Source: Torreya grandis (taxonomy: Eukaryota; Streptophyta; Pinopsida; Cupressales; Taxaceae). Taken from it: a DNA stretch of 64,000 bases. The stretch is from assembly GCA_037957365.1 (NCBI GenBank), contig JARHVA010004226.1, forward strand, positions 1,216,001 to 1,280,000, read 5' to 3'. The notes beneath the pieces are model-generated. The model did not search any database. It was not told where the DNA came from and worked only from the letters and a program-made list of their open reading frames with translations. Shown here piece by piece: positions 1 through 11,945 of this stretch. Position 1 is the stretch's first letter. Every line of letters starts with the position of its first letter. The position numbers and the translations under genes are program-made.

Positions 1-652
1 CATTTGGTGAGGAGGTGCCTGAAAAATAAGCCAGAAAGGCAGCTACCGTCTCATCCGATTCTTGAGAATAAAATAGGGGAGGAGAGTTCGGGCAAGAAAT
101 TTGGAAGAGGGGGAGGCAAGGATCCAGAAGGCTTCGTGCAAGTTAAAATCAGAAGTAAAAACAAAGGGTATAAGAGGACATTTTGGGAGAGACAGGAAGA
201 AGACTCCTAACAAATTTGAGGTGCTAGAGGAACTAGGACAGCAAGAGGTGAACCCAGGTTTGGTTATTGAAGAGGTGAGAATGGAGGAGGATGAGGCTGA
301 TGAAACTGCAGCGCCAAATCCTTCAGTGCTTACTGCAACAACATCCTTGCCCAGGCTCCTGGATGGACAAGGAGAAGGAATGAGCCACGTTGGGGAGAAG
401 GAGGTAGGAAACCAAGGCGTGGGGGATTTGGAGAAGGTTGTAAGGGAAGGGAGAGAAGGAGCAGAACAGCAAGGGAAAGCTCAGCCTAGTCTGGGGATTC
501 ATCAAAAAGAAAGCAAGAAGGGTCCTTCAGAAAGAAGTGTCAAAGTGGGGAGAAGAAAGGACATAGACAGAATGAAATTAATTGGTGAGAATTTGGTAGA
601 ATCAGGGGCTGTGCGGACCCTGGATGCACATTTTCTGCCTCCCTCCAAATGA
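1..652 (+). pseudogene. LINE ORF1, C-terminal part, frameshifted
   Basis: Plant L1 ORF1 encodes the nucleic-acid-binding chaperone that coats the LINE RNA. Only the hydrophilic C-terminal part is in the window. Frame +1 is open from the left edge to a stop at 208-210, and frame +2 is open from before 101 to a stop at 650-652. The motif NKFEVLEEL in frame +2 (near 210-235) is typical of the linker after the zinc knuckle in plant LINE ORF1. Both frames look natural on their own sides, so a single frameshift probably lies between about 100 and 205. The rest is rich in Glu, Lys and Gly with no fold I recognise. Its stop overlaps the ORF2 start (ATG at 649), a tight ORF1/ORF2 junction. Confidence 0.75.
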
Positions 653-3600
653 ATGTGTTATCATGGAATGTAAGGGGACTGAACAGCGTTCCCAGACAAA
701 TGGCTGTTCGTGAATTAGTGAGGAGTCAACATCCCGATATCCTTTTTTTGCAAGAGACAAAAGTGGCAGTGGAATATCTTTTGAATATAGCACTGAGGAT
801 TTGGGGTCAAGGATCATGCCAATGCATTGGGGCCCAGGGGACAGCTGGTGGATTGGCGTGTTTTTGGAATCCGAGCAAGGTTAAACCAGTGGTTTGGATG
901 GCTTTCAGGACGTCTTTATCAGTGGTGGCCCTGTGTACGGATTCGGGAGAATATGTACTCCTGTCAAATGTCTATGCTCCAAATGACTTGTAAGGTAAGA
1001 TTTTGGTCTGGAATAATATTAAACTGGTTCGGAATGAATTTCCTTTTTTGCCATGGATTCTAGCAGGTGATTTTAATGCAATCCTGGAACTATCGGAAAA
1101 AATGGGAGGAAATACAAGAATAGAGCCTTCTACGGTTTTGCTTAGAGATAAGATCTCGGAATTGAATCTTGTTGACATTAAGCCGAGTAATGGCAGATTC
1201 ACTTGGAATAACAGAAGACCAGGGAACAGTTTCATAGCTGAAAGAATTGATAGATTCCTAGCGTCCTGCTTCTGGGTTGGTGGAAGGTGGACGCTCAGGT
1301 TTGAGATTTTGGACTGGAGGTGCTCGGACCATTGGCCAATCAAGCTTAACGTTTCGTCCGCTTTTAGGCCCAAAAAACAGTCATTTAGATTCCAGACTAT
1401 GTGGCTTCGAGATCAGGACCTTTTCGGCCTTACCAAGGTTTGGTGGAGAGAAGGAAGGCCAGCGAATGGGACAGCAATGTATGTGTTTGCTAAACTTCTC
1501 CAACATGTTAAATATCGGCTCCAAAGATGGAATAGGCACAGCTTCGAAAACATCTTCTGGGAGAAGAAAAGGGCGCAGGAGGAATTAAATGATATCACCA
1601 GAGTGATCAGGGAGGATGGCCTAACTGATTCACTGCTGCAAGAGGAAGCAAGGGCGGCCTCAGCCTTGGAGGAGTGGGAACTGAGGGAAGAGATCTTCTG
1701 GAAGCAGAAAGCTAGAATTGATTGGTTGCTGGAAGGGGACAGAAATACAGCTTTCTTCTTTAACTCGGTCAAAGCTAGGCGTCATGGTAATGTCATCAGT
1801 TCGCTGGTCACTGAGAGAGGGGAGATTCTATTTTCGACTAGAGATATGTGTTGGGAGGCAGAGCAGTATTTTAGTGCTCTCTTCCTGGAGGAGGGACAAC
1901 GAACGGAGGAAGTTGAGGATGCTATCCTTGCTGGTATTCCTTCTTTGGTGTCTCAGGACATGAAGGAAAATTTGAAGAGACCTATAACAGAGGAGGAACT
2001 GCGGAAAGTTGTCTTTCAGATGAAGAAGGGGAAAGCCCCTGGACCGGATGGTTTCCCGATTGAATTTTATCAGGAGTTCTGGGAAATAATTAAGGATGAC
2101 CTCTTGGCTGTAGTTCGGGAATCCCAGGACAGCAAACAAATGTTGAGGGCGCTGAATTCCACTTACTTGGCCCTTATCCCTAAGGGGGAGGGGGCTGATA
2201 GGTTAAGTCATTTTCGACCTATTTCACTTTGTAATGTTATTTACAAAATCCTCTCGAAGTTGATTGCTGAGAGGTTAAAGAGATGCTTGAGGGAGCTGAT
2301 TTCGGAGGAGCAAGGTGGTTTTGTTGAAGGCAGGCAGATTTTGGATGGCATTGTGATTGCCACGGAAGCGGTACACTCAATGTACAACTCCAAAGATAAG
2401 GCAATGTTTGTAAAACTAGATATGTCCAAAGCGTATGATAGGGTCAGGTGGTCCTTTCTGCAGAAGGTGTTGACGGCCTTTGGTTTTGAGAGGGAATGGA
2501 TTGAGTGGGTTATGAGCTGTATTACCTCGACCTCATTCTCGGTGTTGGTCAACGGTGAAAACTCCAACCTTTTTGGGGCTAAGAGAGGACTGAGGCAGGG
2601 GGATCCTCTCTCCCCCTATCTGTTTCTTCTCCTGGCTGATGGGTTGGGACGACAAATCAGAGAATACACCAGAGTTGGCGAGGTTCAAGGCTGGAAGTGG
2701 GGGGGTGGACTGCCAGTTCTTACTCACCTTCAGTTCGTGGATGATGTGGCGTTGATGGGTATGGCTACCTTAAGGGAGGCGAGTGGTCTTCGTAGATGCT
2801 TGGATGCTTATTTGGAAGCTTCGGGGCAAGTCATCAATGAAGAGAAATCCTCTATTTACTTCTTCAATACCCCTATGGCTATCCAGAGGAGAGTGGCTGA
2901 GATTCTCCGTTTTCAAATTGGCAGTCTTCCGGTTACGTATCTTGGCATACCGATCACTTCTGGAAGACAATCTAAGGAGTCATGGCTGGGGATTCTGAAA
3001 AAATTCAGGGCTAAGGTTACCCACTGGACGCACAGGTGGCTTTCGTTTGTTGGTAGGGTTTAACTCATCCAGGCTGTGGTTCAAGCGCTTCCCCTGTACA
3101 GATGTATGCTTCAGGTGGCGCCGGCTGGTTTTGTTAGGGAGCTGGATACTTTGACACGTCAGTTCTTGTGGGCTGGAAATCTGACGAGAACTAAGTGGAG
3201 CCTCATCAAATGGGATGTGGTATGCAGTCCGAAGAGGCTTGGTGGGTTGGGTTTGAGGCAATCTACGTTGGCTGGTACTGCTCTTGCGGCTAAGTTATAT
3301 TGGAGGTGGTGCACGGAGCAGGAGAGGAGTTGGGCTAAAATCTTGTCGCATAGATATTTTCCGGGTCAGCCATAGAAAGATATTCCTAGATACAGGTTGA
3401 TGGGAAGGGGTTCGGTGATATGGGACATGCTGAAGAAGGGAGCGGACCTGATTAAAAAGGGGCTGTTCTGGATTTGTAAAAGTGGGCTGGATGTGCATTT
3501 TTGGCATGACTCATGGGACGGGTTTCCTCCCATTGTGGAGCAGTACCCACATTTACAGGTTTTGGCTCAGAATTTTTGTGAGGTCGGCTGGTGTAATGTG

Positions 3601-4953
3601 AATGACTTCAAAGTTTTTGGTCAGCAGAATCAGCTGTGGGAAGCCAAATGGAAAAATGTTGAGGAATGGCCTATGAGGGGTATGGAGATGGAGTGTGGGG
3701 AGCTGGAGAAGATTCTGGCCAGTCGCACCTGTTGTTCCCTTAGGGGAGCGGATGAGCTTGCCTGGCATCCTCATCCCAAAGGTAAGTACTCTGTTTCTGC
3801 TGGTTATCAGGAACTTGCTGTTCAAAACTTCAGGGGTGTCCGTGAGGTCCATTGGTGGAAATGGATTTGGAACAGCATCTCCTGGCCAAAATGCAAATGT
3901 TTTATGTGGACTCTTGCGTGGAACCGCTGTCTAACGTGGGATAATATCAGGAGAAGGGGATTTGCTGGACCTTCCTGTTGTGTTTTGTGTGGCGTCCAAG
4001 AGGAGAATTCTGTTCATATTTTTTTCCAATGCCAGTATACTAACCGGCTGTGGCATGCGTGGTGGGCTGTTTGGGGAGGTAGGTGTCTTCATGTCTCCTC
4101 CTTAAGTGAATTCTGCCTGAAGATTGAGAAACCTCCCCCTGTGGCGCGCTTCCTGCAGAGTATCTGGTTCGCTGGCCCCACATTTGTGCTCTGGCAGGTG
4201 TGGCTTGAATGCAATAGGCGCATTTTTAGAGAGGAGCGGCTGGAGGTTTGTCAAGTGTGGAAGCGAATCATTAACATGATTCAGGAAATGGTGCGTGCAA
4301 AGGGTGAGGCGACCTTGCCATTAGCAAAAAGGGACGCGGAGTTGGCAGCTAGGATGGAGTTGAAAGTCTTCGCTCCTGATGTGGCGTGTGGGAGGAAGAG
4401 GGGCGATGGGAGGCAGAGCATCCAAAGGGAGGGGAGGTGGACCCCGCCCAGAGCGGGTTTTTTAAAAATTAACACAGACGGTTCGTCCCGTGGCAATCCG
4501 GGTATGGCGGGTATTGGAGGGGTGGCCAGAGACGATGAGAGTTCTGTGGTTTTCATGTTTGCGGCCCACAGGGGTGTTCAGACGGTTAATCAAATGGAGG
4601 GACTAGCCATTTTATTCGCGATACGGAAAGCGTATGAAATTGGATGGCGCCAAGTGGTTTGTGAGGCGGATTCGCTTATCATGATAAATTTGCTTCGGGA
4701 TGGCAAGACGGTGGGAGTTAATTGGCAACTCTCCCTGATTGTTCAACAGATTTTGCAGGTAAGTAGGCTCATGGATACTGTGATTTTCGCTCATGCCCCG
4801 CGTGAGTGGAATAGAGCTGCGGACTGTTTGGCGAGACGTGCTTCGGAAAGAACGGAGGAGTGGCTGGTTTTTGAGGTGGCTTCGCTACCGGAGGAAATTA
4901 GAGAAAATATGGAGAAGATTCTTTATGAGGACAGGTATGGTGTAGAAGAGTGA
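649..4953 (+). pseudogene. LINE ORF2: endonuclease-reverse transcriptase-RNase H with three in-frame stops
   Basis: One frame of 1,434 codons runs from the ATG at 649 to the TGA at 4951, broken only by TAA at 991 (codon 115), TAA at 3061 (codon 805) and TAG at 3373 (codon 909). N-terminal APE-like endonuclease: SWNVRGLN, LQETK, SNVYAPND, GDFNAI (about 140-145) and the catalytic SDHWPI (about 226-231). Reverse transcriptase: RPISLCNVIYKILSK, KLDMSKAYDRV (near 589), GLRQGDPLSPYLF, and FVDD (near 695) at the catalytic site. Then a CX2C..HX5C zinc-binding segment (near 1110, zf-RVT type). C-terminal RNase H: NTDGSSRGNPG, with Asp 1277, Glu 1317, Asp 1341 and Asp 1392 giving a full D-E-D-D set. 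The product would nick the target and copy LINE RNA. The three stops disable it; otherwise motifs are intact. Confidence 0.95.
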
Positions 4954-5073
4954 GGTTTGCTGGTGGCCTTTGACGGGCGTGTATGGGTGTCTTTGGTTTT
5001 TCTAGATCTTGTCTTGTAATCTTTTTTCTGTGTTAATAAAGTTTTTACCCCTGGTGTTTTTTTAAAAAAAAAA
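4954..5073 (+). terminator. LINE 3' UTR with polyadenylation signal and A-tract
   Basis: A short 3' UTR of about 110 bp follows the ORF2 stop. AATAAA lies at 5035-5040 and a run of ten A at 5064-5073, after a T-run. This is the expected 3' end of a target-primed L1 insertion. Confidence 0.8.
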
Positions 5074-5084
5074 TAATATTTAGT

Positions 5085-7260
5085 AAGTATATGAGAACAA
5101 ATTACATAAAATTTTAGTAGTAACTTTCAAGAGATGAGGGAAGGATGGCTTGGGACAAGCACTCACTTTTTGTCCATCCTACAACTACAAATCAATCTCA
5201 TGAGGTAATCATGACTTTGAATTTGTAAAACTCATATTATATAGTTTAAATAACAAATAAATTTGGATAAAAACCTTACCAAACACCTTTAAAAGGGTCC
5301 ATAAAAATAATGCACCTTAGTTAAAATGATATACAAAAAAATATTAGATTGAAAACCAACAGCTTTACCAATCCACAATAAGATTAAAATAATTCAAATA
5401 TGTTAATAATAAATTATTTTAAAAAAATAAATTTAAAATGAAGGTGTATATAGACTTGTTACCTCATGTTATCAATTTAATAAGTAACATTTATTTTGCT
5501 AAGGCTTTTTTTAATCTAACACCCATCTCCCAAGATTTCCTCCTAGTATTTCTAAGTGTTAGCTCCAAGTCCATCTTCAAAAATGGCCAAATTTTTTGCA
5601 CAAGTACACCTTCCACATAATTATATGGAAATATATCAATCCATTACCAATAGTAAGGTGTAACTTTTCCCTTCTTATTCATTTTCCTATTTCAAAAAGT
5701 CTTCAATAATATTTACTCCTTTTAAAAGGCCCATTCTCCTTCTTACAAGGAATGAAATAAAACATGGATTTACCACACTTATTAAAATTTTCCAAGATTA
5801 AATTTCCATTAAATATGTTAGGGTTTGTCCTGAAAGTCTATAGGACTACTAAAAAGATTCAAATTCACTAAAAAAATATTTAATATTCAATTTTTAAAAC
5901 TCTCAAAATTTGGTTTTACATTTCCATTCAAAAAATTTACAAGTGGAATAATCATTTAACTCGTTTTTCATCCATTTTAATTATTACATAGTTAGATAAG
6001 CTTATAACCTATGGCTAAATAATGTTAGCTAGCCTATAATTGCCAATATTAAAAACTAACAATAAAAACACATTTATGAATATAAATTAGGAAATGTTTC
6101 AATAAGGGACATTATATATATAATGAGTGATAAAATTCATAAAAAACTATACCAATATCCCTCATTTGGCCACCTTTAATCATGTACACATAAAATTTCT
6201 CTATCCTAGGATAACTGAGACAATTCAACTTGAATAATTAAAAAGCATTATATATCATCACATAATTTATATGTATATAAACATCACATGAATAATATTA
6301 TATCAACATATAATATCAATTAATGTTATATTTATAAGCAATCACATTTTTAAAATATATTATATCAATGTAAGAATAGAGCAAACAAATATAAATAAGA
6401 AATGTAAAAATTAGGCCTTACATTCCCCTCCTCTTATTAATATTCCTATTAAAAGTCATGTACATTTTTATAATATATATCTAATGATATTTTTAAAATC
6501 ACTAGGATTCCTACTATATCAATTTATTGGTCTCTCCAAGCCAATGATCCTAGCTAACTAATTAGAGTGAAATAACTAGTGCACCAAGTGTCCATGGGTT
6601 GAAGAAAGATCAACTCTACCAAAGGATGATTCACCCCCAAAATCATAATTTTAAGTCTAGATTATTTATCTTTGGTTTATTAAATATGATAACATATTAA
6701 ATAATAATAATTATAGATGATTACCCTTTACTTATAAGAGCATATATAAAAAGGTGCCAAGTGTCATGTCCAAACAAAATGTAAAAGTTTATTGTTATTG
6801 TTATTGTTATTGTTATTGTTATTGTTATTATTTTTGGTGTTGTTATTGGACCAAGAAGATTCTAATTTCATTCTTGTCCCATGCTTATTGTTAAAGGACC
6901 AATGGAATTTTAATTTCCATCTTGTCCCATTTTTACTATTAAATTGCATATCAATAATGAATAATTCTCTTCAATAACATAGAACCCATAAAAAGAACAA
7001 TAATATATCATTTAATATTTTAATAAATACATAAATCACTCAAATGGCTAATAATTTATACTCTCTAAAAAATGGTATGAGGGGAGGACCTTTATAGTTT
7101 TATTTATCAATGTTTTCCCAAATCCTATTCAATAAATTAGGAGGGCTTTATATAATAGTGATTATGCCAAAACTATAATGACAAAAAATTGAGAATAATT
7201 TAGTCTCAATTCCCAAACCCTAAACAATTTTTTATATATATATTCAAGTGTTAAATAAAA
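5085..7260. repeat. Dispersed non-coding repeat, copy A
   Basis: This segment aligns in the same orientation, over most of its length, with 9715-11945. Anchors include the GATGAGG..AAGGATGGCTTGGG block (5136-5160 versus 9770-9792), the 'ATGAATATAAATT' block (6075 versus 10757) and the GGTGCCAAGTGTCATGTCCAAA block (6752 versus 11435). Similarity is roughly 75-80% by eye, so the duplication is old. No ORF over 61 codons is present. It may be an LTR or the non-coding part of an unidentified retroelement, but I found no terminal TG/CA with target duplication. The LINE abuts its left end. Confidence 0.7.
6789..6830. repeat. (TTATTG)n hexanucleotide microsatellite
   Basis: About seven units of TTATTG, slightly impure at the right end. 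The corresponding place in copies at ~11475 and ~18480 has ATT-rich tracts instead, so the hexamer expanded after duplication of the family. Confidence 0.85.
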
Positions 7261-7560
7261 AACCATAACCAGGAGTAAAAACTAAGATGTATCTAATATC
7301 ATAGCATAACCTACAACCATCACTCCCTAGAGTTATGAGGAAATCATATGCTATAAAAACATAAAAAACAAACAAAGGTTCACATCATCCCTATATGCTT
7401 TTGAGATGAAAACAAATGAGATAAGACATATCACAAATTTTTCAACAAGTTCATAACATATCATAGGATTTTATAATAACCTAATACTATCAATATGTTT
7501 TATAATAACCTAATACTATCAATATGCTTCTCAACTATTAGACCCACACTCACATGAGGT
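7261..7560. repeat. Segment of the dispersed repeat shared with 18140-18400 and 18950-19210
   Basis: The stretch from 'AAGATGTATCTAATATCA' to 'CTCACATGAGG' recurs at 18145-18385 and 18958-19200 in the same orientation (for example TTCACATCATCC followed by TATATCC or TATATGC and a purine-rich block). Copy B (9715-11945) loses similarity before this segment, near 11950. A perfect 29-bp tandem duplication lies inside at 7469-7497 and 7498-7526; the matching positions at ~18310 and ~19130 are single, so this duplication is local and recent. Confidence 0.65.
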
Positions 7561-9430
7561 AAAAGATACACATCCTGAACTCAACTACACTAGCCAAACT
7601 ATTATTACCTATATGGCCTATATGTCCTCTATGATCCTAGTAGACCCCATACCCTAACTATCTTAGTTTAGGATCATGACTAATGCATGAATATCTCTCA
7701 TGTGTTCCATATTTTAACTTCCCATTTTTGTGTTCATTGGGCTTCAAATAAAACCTCAAGAAATTTAGGCCAATTAAAAAGCTTAAATAATCAAATAAAG
7801 TCATAACTTGAATCATAATTTTAATTTGAGTTTATCTTTTCCATAAAATGATTAATTAAAATTTTAAAACATCTCATATGACATCAATTAGAGCCTAAAA
7901 TATCCTAAGATATCCCTTATAAGATGGAACACTTGATCTCCACCATTGGATGTGTCTTTTATTAACTATTGGATCATGCAAAATCACTAAAGAAATAAAA
8001 ATACTTATGAATGCTTATAAATGTTTCCTTACTCAACCATGGATGAGAAAATATTCAAGAAAAATATATAAAATTTTTGGAGGGAAGGAAAAACTTTTGG
8101 TCTTCCCATTCATACCTTGAGACCTAGGCTAACCACCCTTCATATGGGGCCATGTGTAAAAACAAACCTTGAGAAAGTATCCAAATTAGAATCTGAAAAT
8201 GTAATGCAACATTGGGTTAATATTAATTTTAATTGTTCTTACATCATGTCTTTACAGTATTCCAAACTCCCACATTGACAAAAAATGTGTTCAGGTAAAA
8301 AGCTTACCTAGTGTCCTTTGATGGCCACCCCCAAGTCCTTAACTCTAAAAGTCAATTTGGGATTATAATATAAATTTTTAAACAATTATGGAAGTAGGAG
8401 ATACCCCAACAAAATTCCTAAAAATTCTCAATCCATTTGAGATAATTTATGTTTTTGATCTCTAGGACCTATAATGGCCATTAATGTCATCCAGAGCTCA
8501 AATTCTGAACAAGGTAAAATATACTATTTTTTATTTAATTTGTTTAATTATTGATTATTTTTTATTAATTTTAATTTTAGTATATTTTTTGTCCCTATAT
8601 TCTCTTAAAATGTCTTGGGGGAGTCTCAATCTCCTATACAAATGAAAAATGTCTCATGTGACCAAAAGCTTTTTGCAATCATTAATGGTCGCTGAAAGAC
8701 CATCAAAAAATAATTAATAGGATAAACATGTTTTGGATAAGTTACAAGGATTTCCATATCTTTATTTCACTTCCAAAGGTATTCTAGTTTTCACACAAAC
8801 AAAAGGTATTTATAGGGCAATAAGATTTGGTTGACCATTAATGATAGCCCTCATGATCTTAAACCTTTTTTCTGATTATATTTTATTTTAACTAAATATC
8901 AATGACCATAATCAAAATATGAGAGAATATAAATTAAAATATAAAAATTAATACCCACTTTAAAATTAAATTTTATTCTTAACTCTTCATGTAAACCAAT
9001 AAATCATTATGGAAACACAAGTTTTTTTACAAAGAAAAATATACCCCAATCAGTGCTTAACTTTCTAAAATTCATAAATTGAGTTATAGATCTCTTAATA
9101 TTAAATCATAAAAATTTTTAGAACCATGAAAAAATATAGTATTTAAATAATTTATTTTTTAATACATTACATGTCATTTTTATTCATAAAAATTAAAATC
9201 CATACATGTAAATTTAAGCCCTTTCGCATGTAAAGAGAAAAATATAAATTTTAAGTTAATTTTATTAATCAAATATGTTTAAACATATATAATCATGCAA
9301 AAACTAAACCAATAATATTTTAAGCACACATTTAATATTAAATCTTCAAAATATCCAATAATTAAATTATTATAATTATTTTAAAAAAAATTCAAATCTC
9401 TAAAATAATCTACTAGTTTCACATCTACAT
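7561..9430. other. AT-rich intergenic stretch without recognisable features
   Basis: No ORF of note, no conserved protein motif in six frames, and no clear repeat partner in the window. Small homopolymer-rich tracts only. Confidence 0.6.
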
Positions 9431-9667
9431 TTGCAAGGCCAATGAAATGAGGGGATCACCTTCAATCCTATTTCCATCATTAGGTGAATTGTTAAGCACC
9501 CCAAAGTCAAGGAATCGCATAATTTTTTATGGATTATCATACATATTTTTATAATTTATAAAGGGTGGTTTGGTTTATACTAAAGAAAAGTGTAGACTAG
9601 GTAACACCTCTAGTTTAGTAGTTATTCCTAAAAGCTAGGAAACACTTTTTTAATTCTTATGCTAAAA

Positions 9668-9693
9668 TATAATAAATAAATAAATAAATAAAT
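9668..9693. repeat. (AAAT)n microsatellite
   Basis: About six AAAT units just left of dispersed repeat copy B. Confidence 0.8.
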
Positions 9694-9714
9694 AGATGGA
9701 ATATAATACAATAA

Positions 9715-11945
9715 ATTTTATTAAGGATATGAGATCTAATTAAATGATCTTTTTTAACTAACTTCCAAGGGATGAGGTAAGGATGGCTTGGGTAAAATCA
9801 CTCACCCTTTGTCCAGCCTACCACCACAAATAAAGCCCATGAGGACAACATAAATTTTAATTTTCAACAATAATATATGATATTCATAATAAAAAATAAA
9901 TTTTGAAATTGTTTTCCCTGAACACTCTTAAAATAGTCCATATAAACAACTCACCTTAGGCCCAAAAACTTTACAAAATAAGTAAAGGATTGCAAGCCAA
10001 AGGCTATACCAATCCATAAGAATCTTGAAATATTATAAAAAGGGTAAGAATAGCTTATTTATAAAATAAATACATTGAAAATGAAGGTTTATATAAACTT
10101 TATACCTCAAATTTTCATATTAATGTGTAACATCCCTTCCTCTAAGGCTTTGTTTCCAACTAACATCCATCTCCTAAGGTTTCCTCTTAGCCTCTTAAAT
10201 CCTAAGCTCAAATTCTATTTTAAAAATGGAAAAAATGTGTGAAAAAGGATGAATTTAATTTACTTATATGGAAATACCTCAATCCTTTACTAATTATAAT
10301 GTGTCACTTGTCCTTTCTCATTCCTTTACTTTTTTCAAAGAGTCTTCTATAATGTTTACTCATTTTACAAGGCTCATGCTCTTTCTTACAAGTCATAAGG
10401 GAAAACATGGATTTATCACACTTAATAAATATTTCTATTATTTAAATTACATTAAATATTACATCATCTATCTTAAAAGTCTTTAGGACTCTTAAAATTA
10501 CTTTTATGTCTTCTTTTGATCAAAATGCTCTAAATTCACCCTAAAATATCTAATATTCACTTTTCACAACTCTTTAAAGTTGGATTTCCAATTTCATTAA
10601 TTTTTTTTACAAGTGGTATAAAATTTTTGACTCAGTTTTCATCATTTTGACTTATTATATTTTCAATAAAATTCTAAGGAATGGGTAAAGGATGTGTAAA
10701 TAATGTTAGCTAATCTAAAATTGTCTAAATTCAAAACTAGCAACAAGAACATATTTATGAATATAAATTGGACATTGTTTCAAATAAAGACACTAATAAT
10801 TTAATGAATGCTAAAATCCATGACCAATTTATTAAAAAATACCTTTTTATCCACATGTAATTCTACACATAGTTACACACATAAAATTTATCTATCCTAA
10901 GATACTTGAAATAACTCAGAATAATTCACAAACATTATACATGATCACACAAGATATATATAGAAGCATTATAAAATCATATTATCTCAACATATAAAAT
11001 CAATTACTTAAAAAAATATAAGTATTCATATTATTAAATAATAATATATCAATGTAAAAATAGAGAAAATGAAAATAGATAGGAAAGGTAAAATTGGGCC
11101 ATACATTCCACCCCTATTATTAGAATTCATTATGAAAGTGGCTTATTTTTTTTGGAAAAGAGATCCAATGATGTTATAAAAACCATTAGGAATCCTAAGG
11201 ACTCAACTTGGTGGTTTTTTCAAGCCAATGATATCAACTAAGTGATTAGAGTGCAATAACCAATGTACCAAGTTAATGGCTGAAGATATATCAATTCTAC
11301 CAAGAGTAGAGTCATTTTTCAAAACATAATTTTAAGTCTATTTTATTTATCTTTAATTTATTAAACATGATAAAATATGAAATAATAATAATTTAAGTCT
11401 ATTACCCCTTAATGGTATGAAAATGTATAATAAGGTGCCAAGTGTCATGTCCAAATAAAATGTAAAGGTGTACTATTATTATTAATGTTATAAGATTAAG
11501 ATAATTTTATTTTCCTTCTTGTTATATTATTAATATCTAAAAACCAATAGCATTTTAATTTATTTCTTATCCCATTTTTATTATTATATTCCATATAAAT
11601 AATTAAATAATTGCTCCAAGCACATATAATCATAAAAATAATAATAATAGATCATTTATATCTTAATAAATATATCAATCACTCAAATGGAAAATAATTT
11701 ATATTCTCCAAAAATTGGGGTAAGAGAAGGAAGATTTTGATTTTGTTAATCATTAATTTTTGAAACCCTATTCAAACAGTCCATTAGGAGGACTTTAGAT
11801 GTTATTCCCTATGCCAAAATTATAATTAAAATGTTAAGAGGAATTTAAACATTAGTCCTACTGCTTAAACCTTAATAAAATGATAATAACTCATAAGATC
11901 ATTCTATCTTGGTTTTCAATGATTAAATAAAAACCATAACTGTAA
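9715..11945. repeat. Dispersed non-coding repeat, copy B
   Basis: Direct-orientation partner of 5085-7260 about 4.6 kb away (see the anchors listed for copy A). The match continues to 'AAATAAAAACCATAAC' near 11940 and then stops, whereas copy A continues into a segment shared with 18.1-19.2 kb. No coding potential above background. If A and B are LTRs, the internal part (7560-9700) has lost all protein similarity; that is speculation. Confidence 0.7.

Larger units (their letters stand above)
1..5073 (+). mobile_element. L1-type LINE retrotransposon (plant, RNase H-bearing), 5'-incomplete in window
   Basis: A non-LTR retrotransposon enters from the left edge and ends in an A-tract at 5064-5073. 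The order ORF1 end, ORF2 (endonuclease, reverse transcriptase, zinc-binding, RNase H), short 3' UTR with AATAAA, poly(A) is the standard plant L1 layout. It is visibly more GC-rich than everything to its right and its reading frames are nearly open, so it is the youngest-looking coding sequence here. The 5' end lies outside the window, so target-site duplication and full length cannot be judged. It sits directly against a copy of the repeat that begins at ~5085, so it may have inserted into that repeat. Confidence 0.95.

Noticed and set aside
1003..3852. Several minus-strand and out-of-frame ORFs across the LINE
   Set aside because: Shadows of the GC-richer ORF2 frame; none has a recognisable motif.
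10268..10486. 72-codon plus-strand ORF
   Set aside because: Low-complexity AT-rich translation inside repeat copy B; the matching part of copy A is open for only 60 codons and shares no protein-level conservation.
5085..11945. Copies A and B as the two LTRs of one element
   Set aside because: No TG/CA ends, target duplication, primer-binding site or polypurine tract could be matched, and partial copies C and D do not fit a simple LTR pair. Kept as a dispersed repeat.
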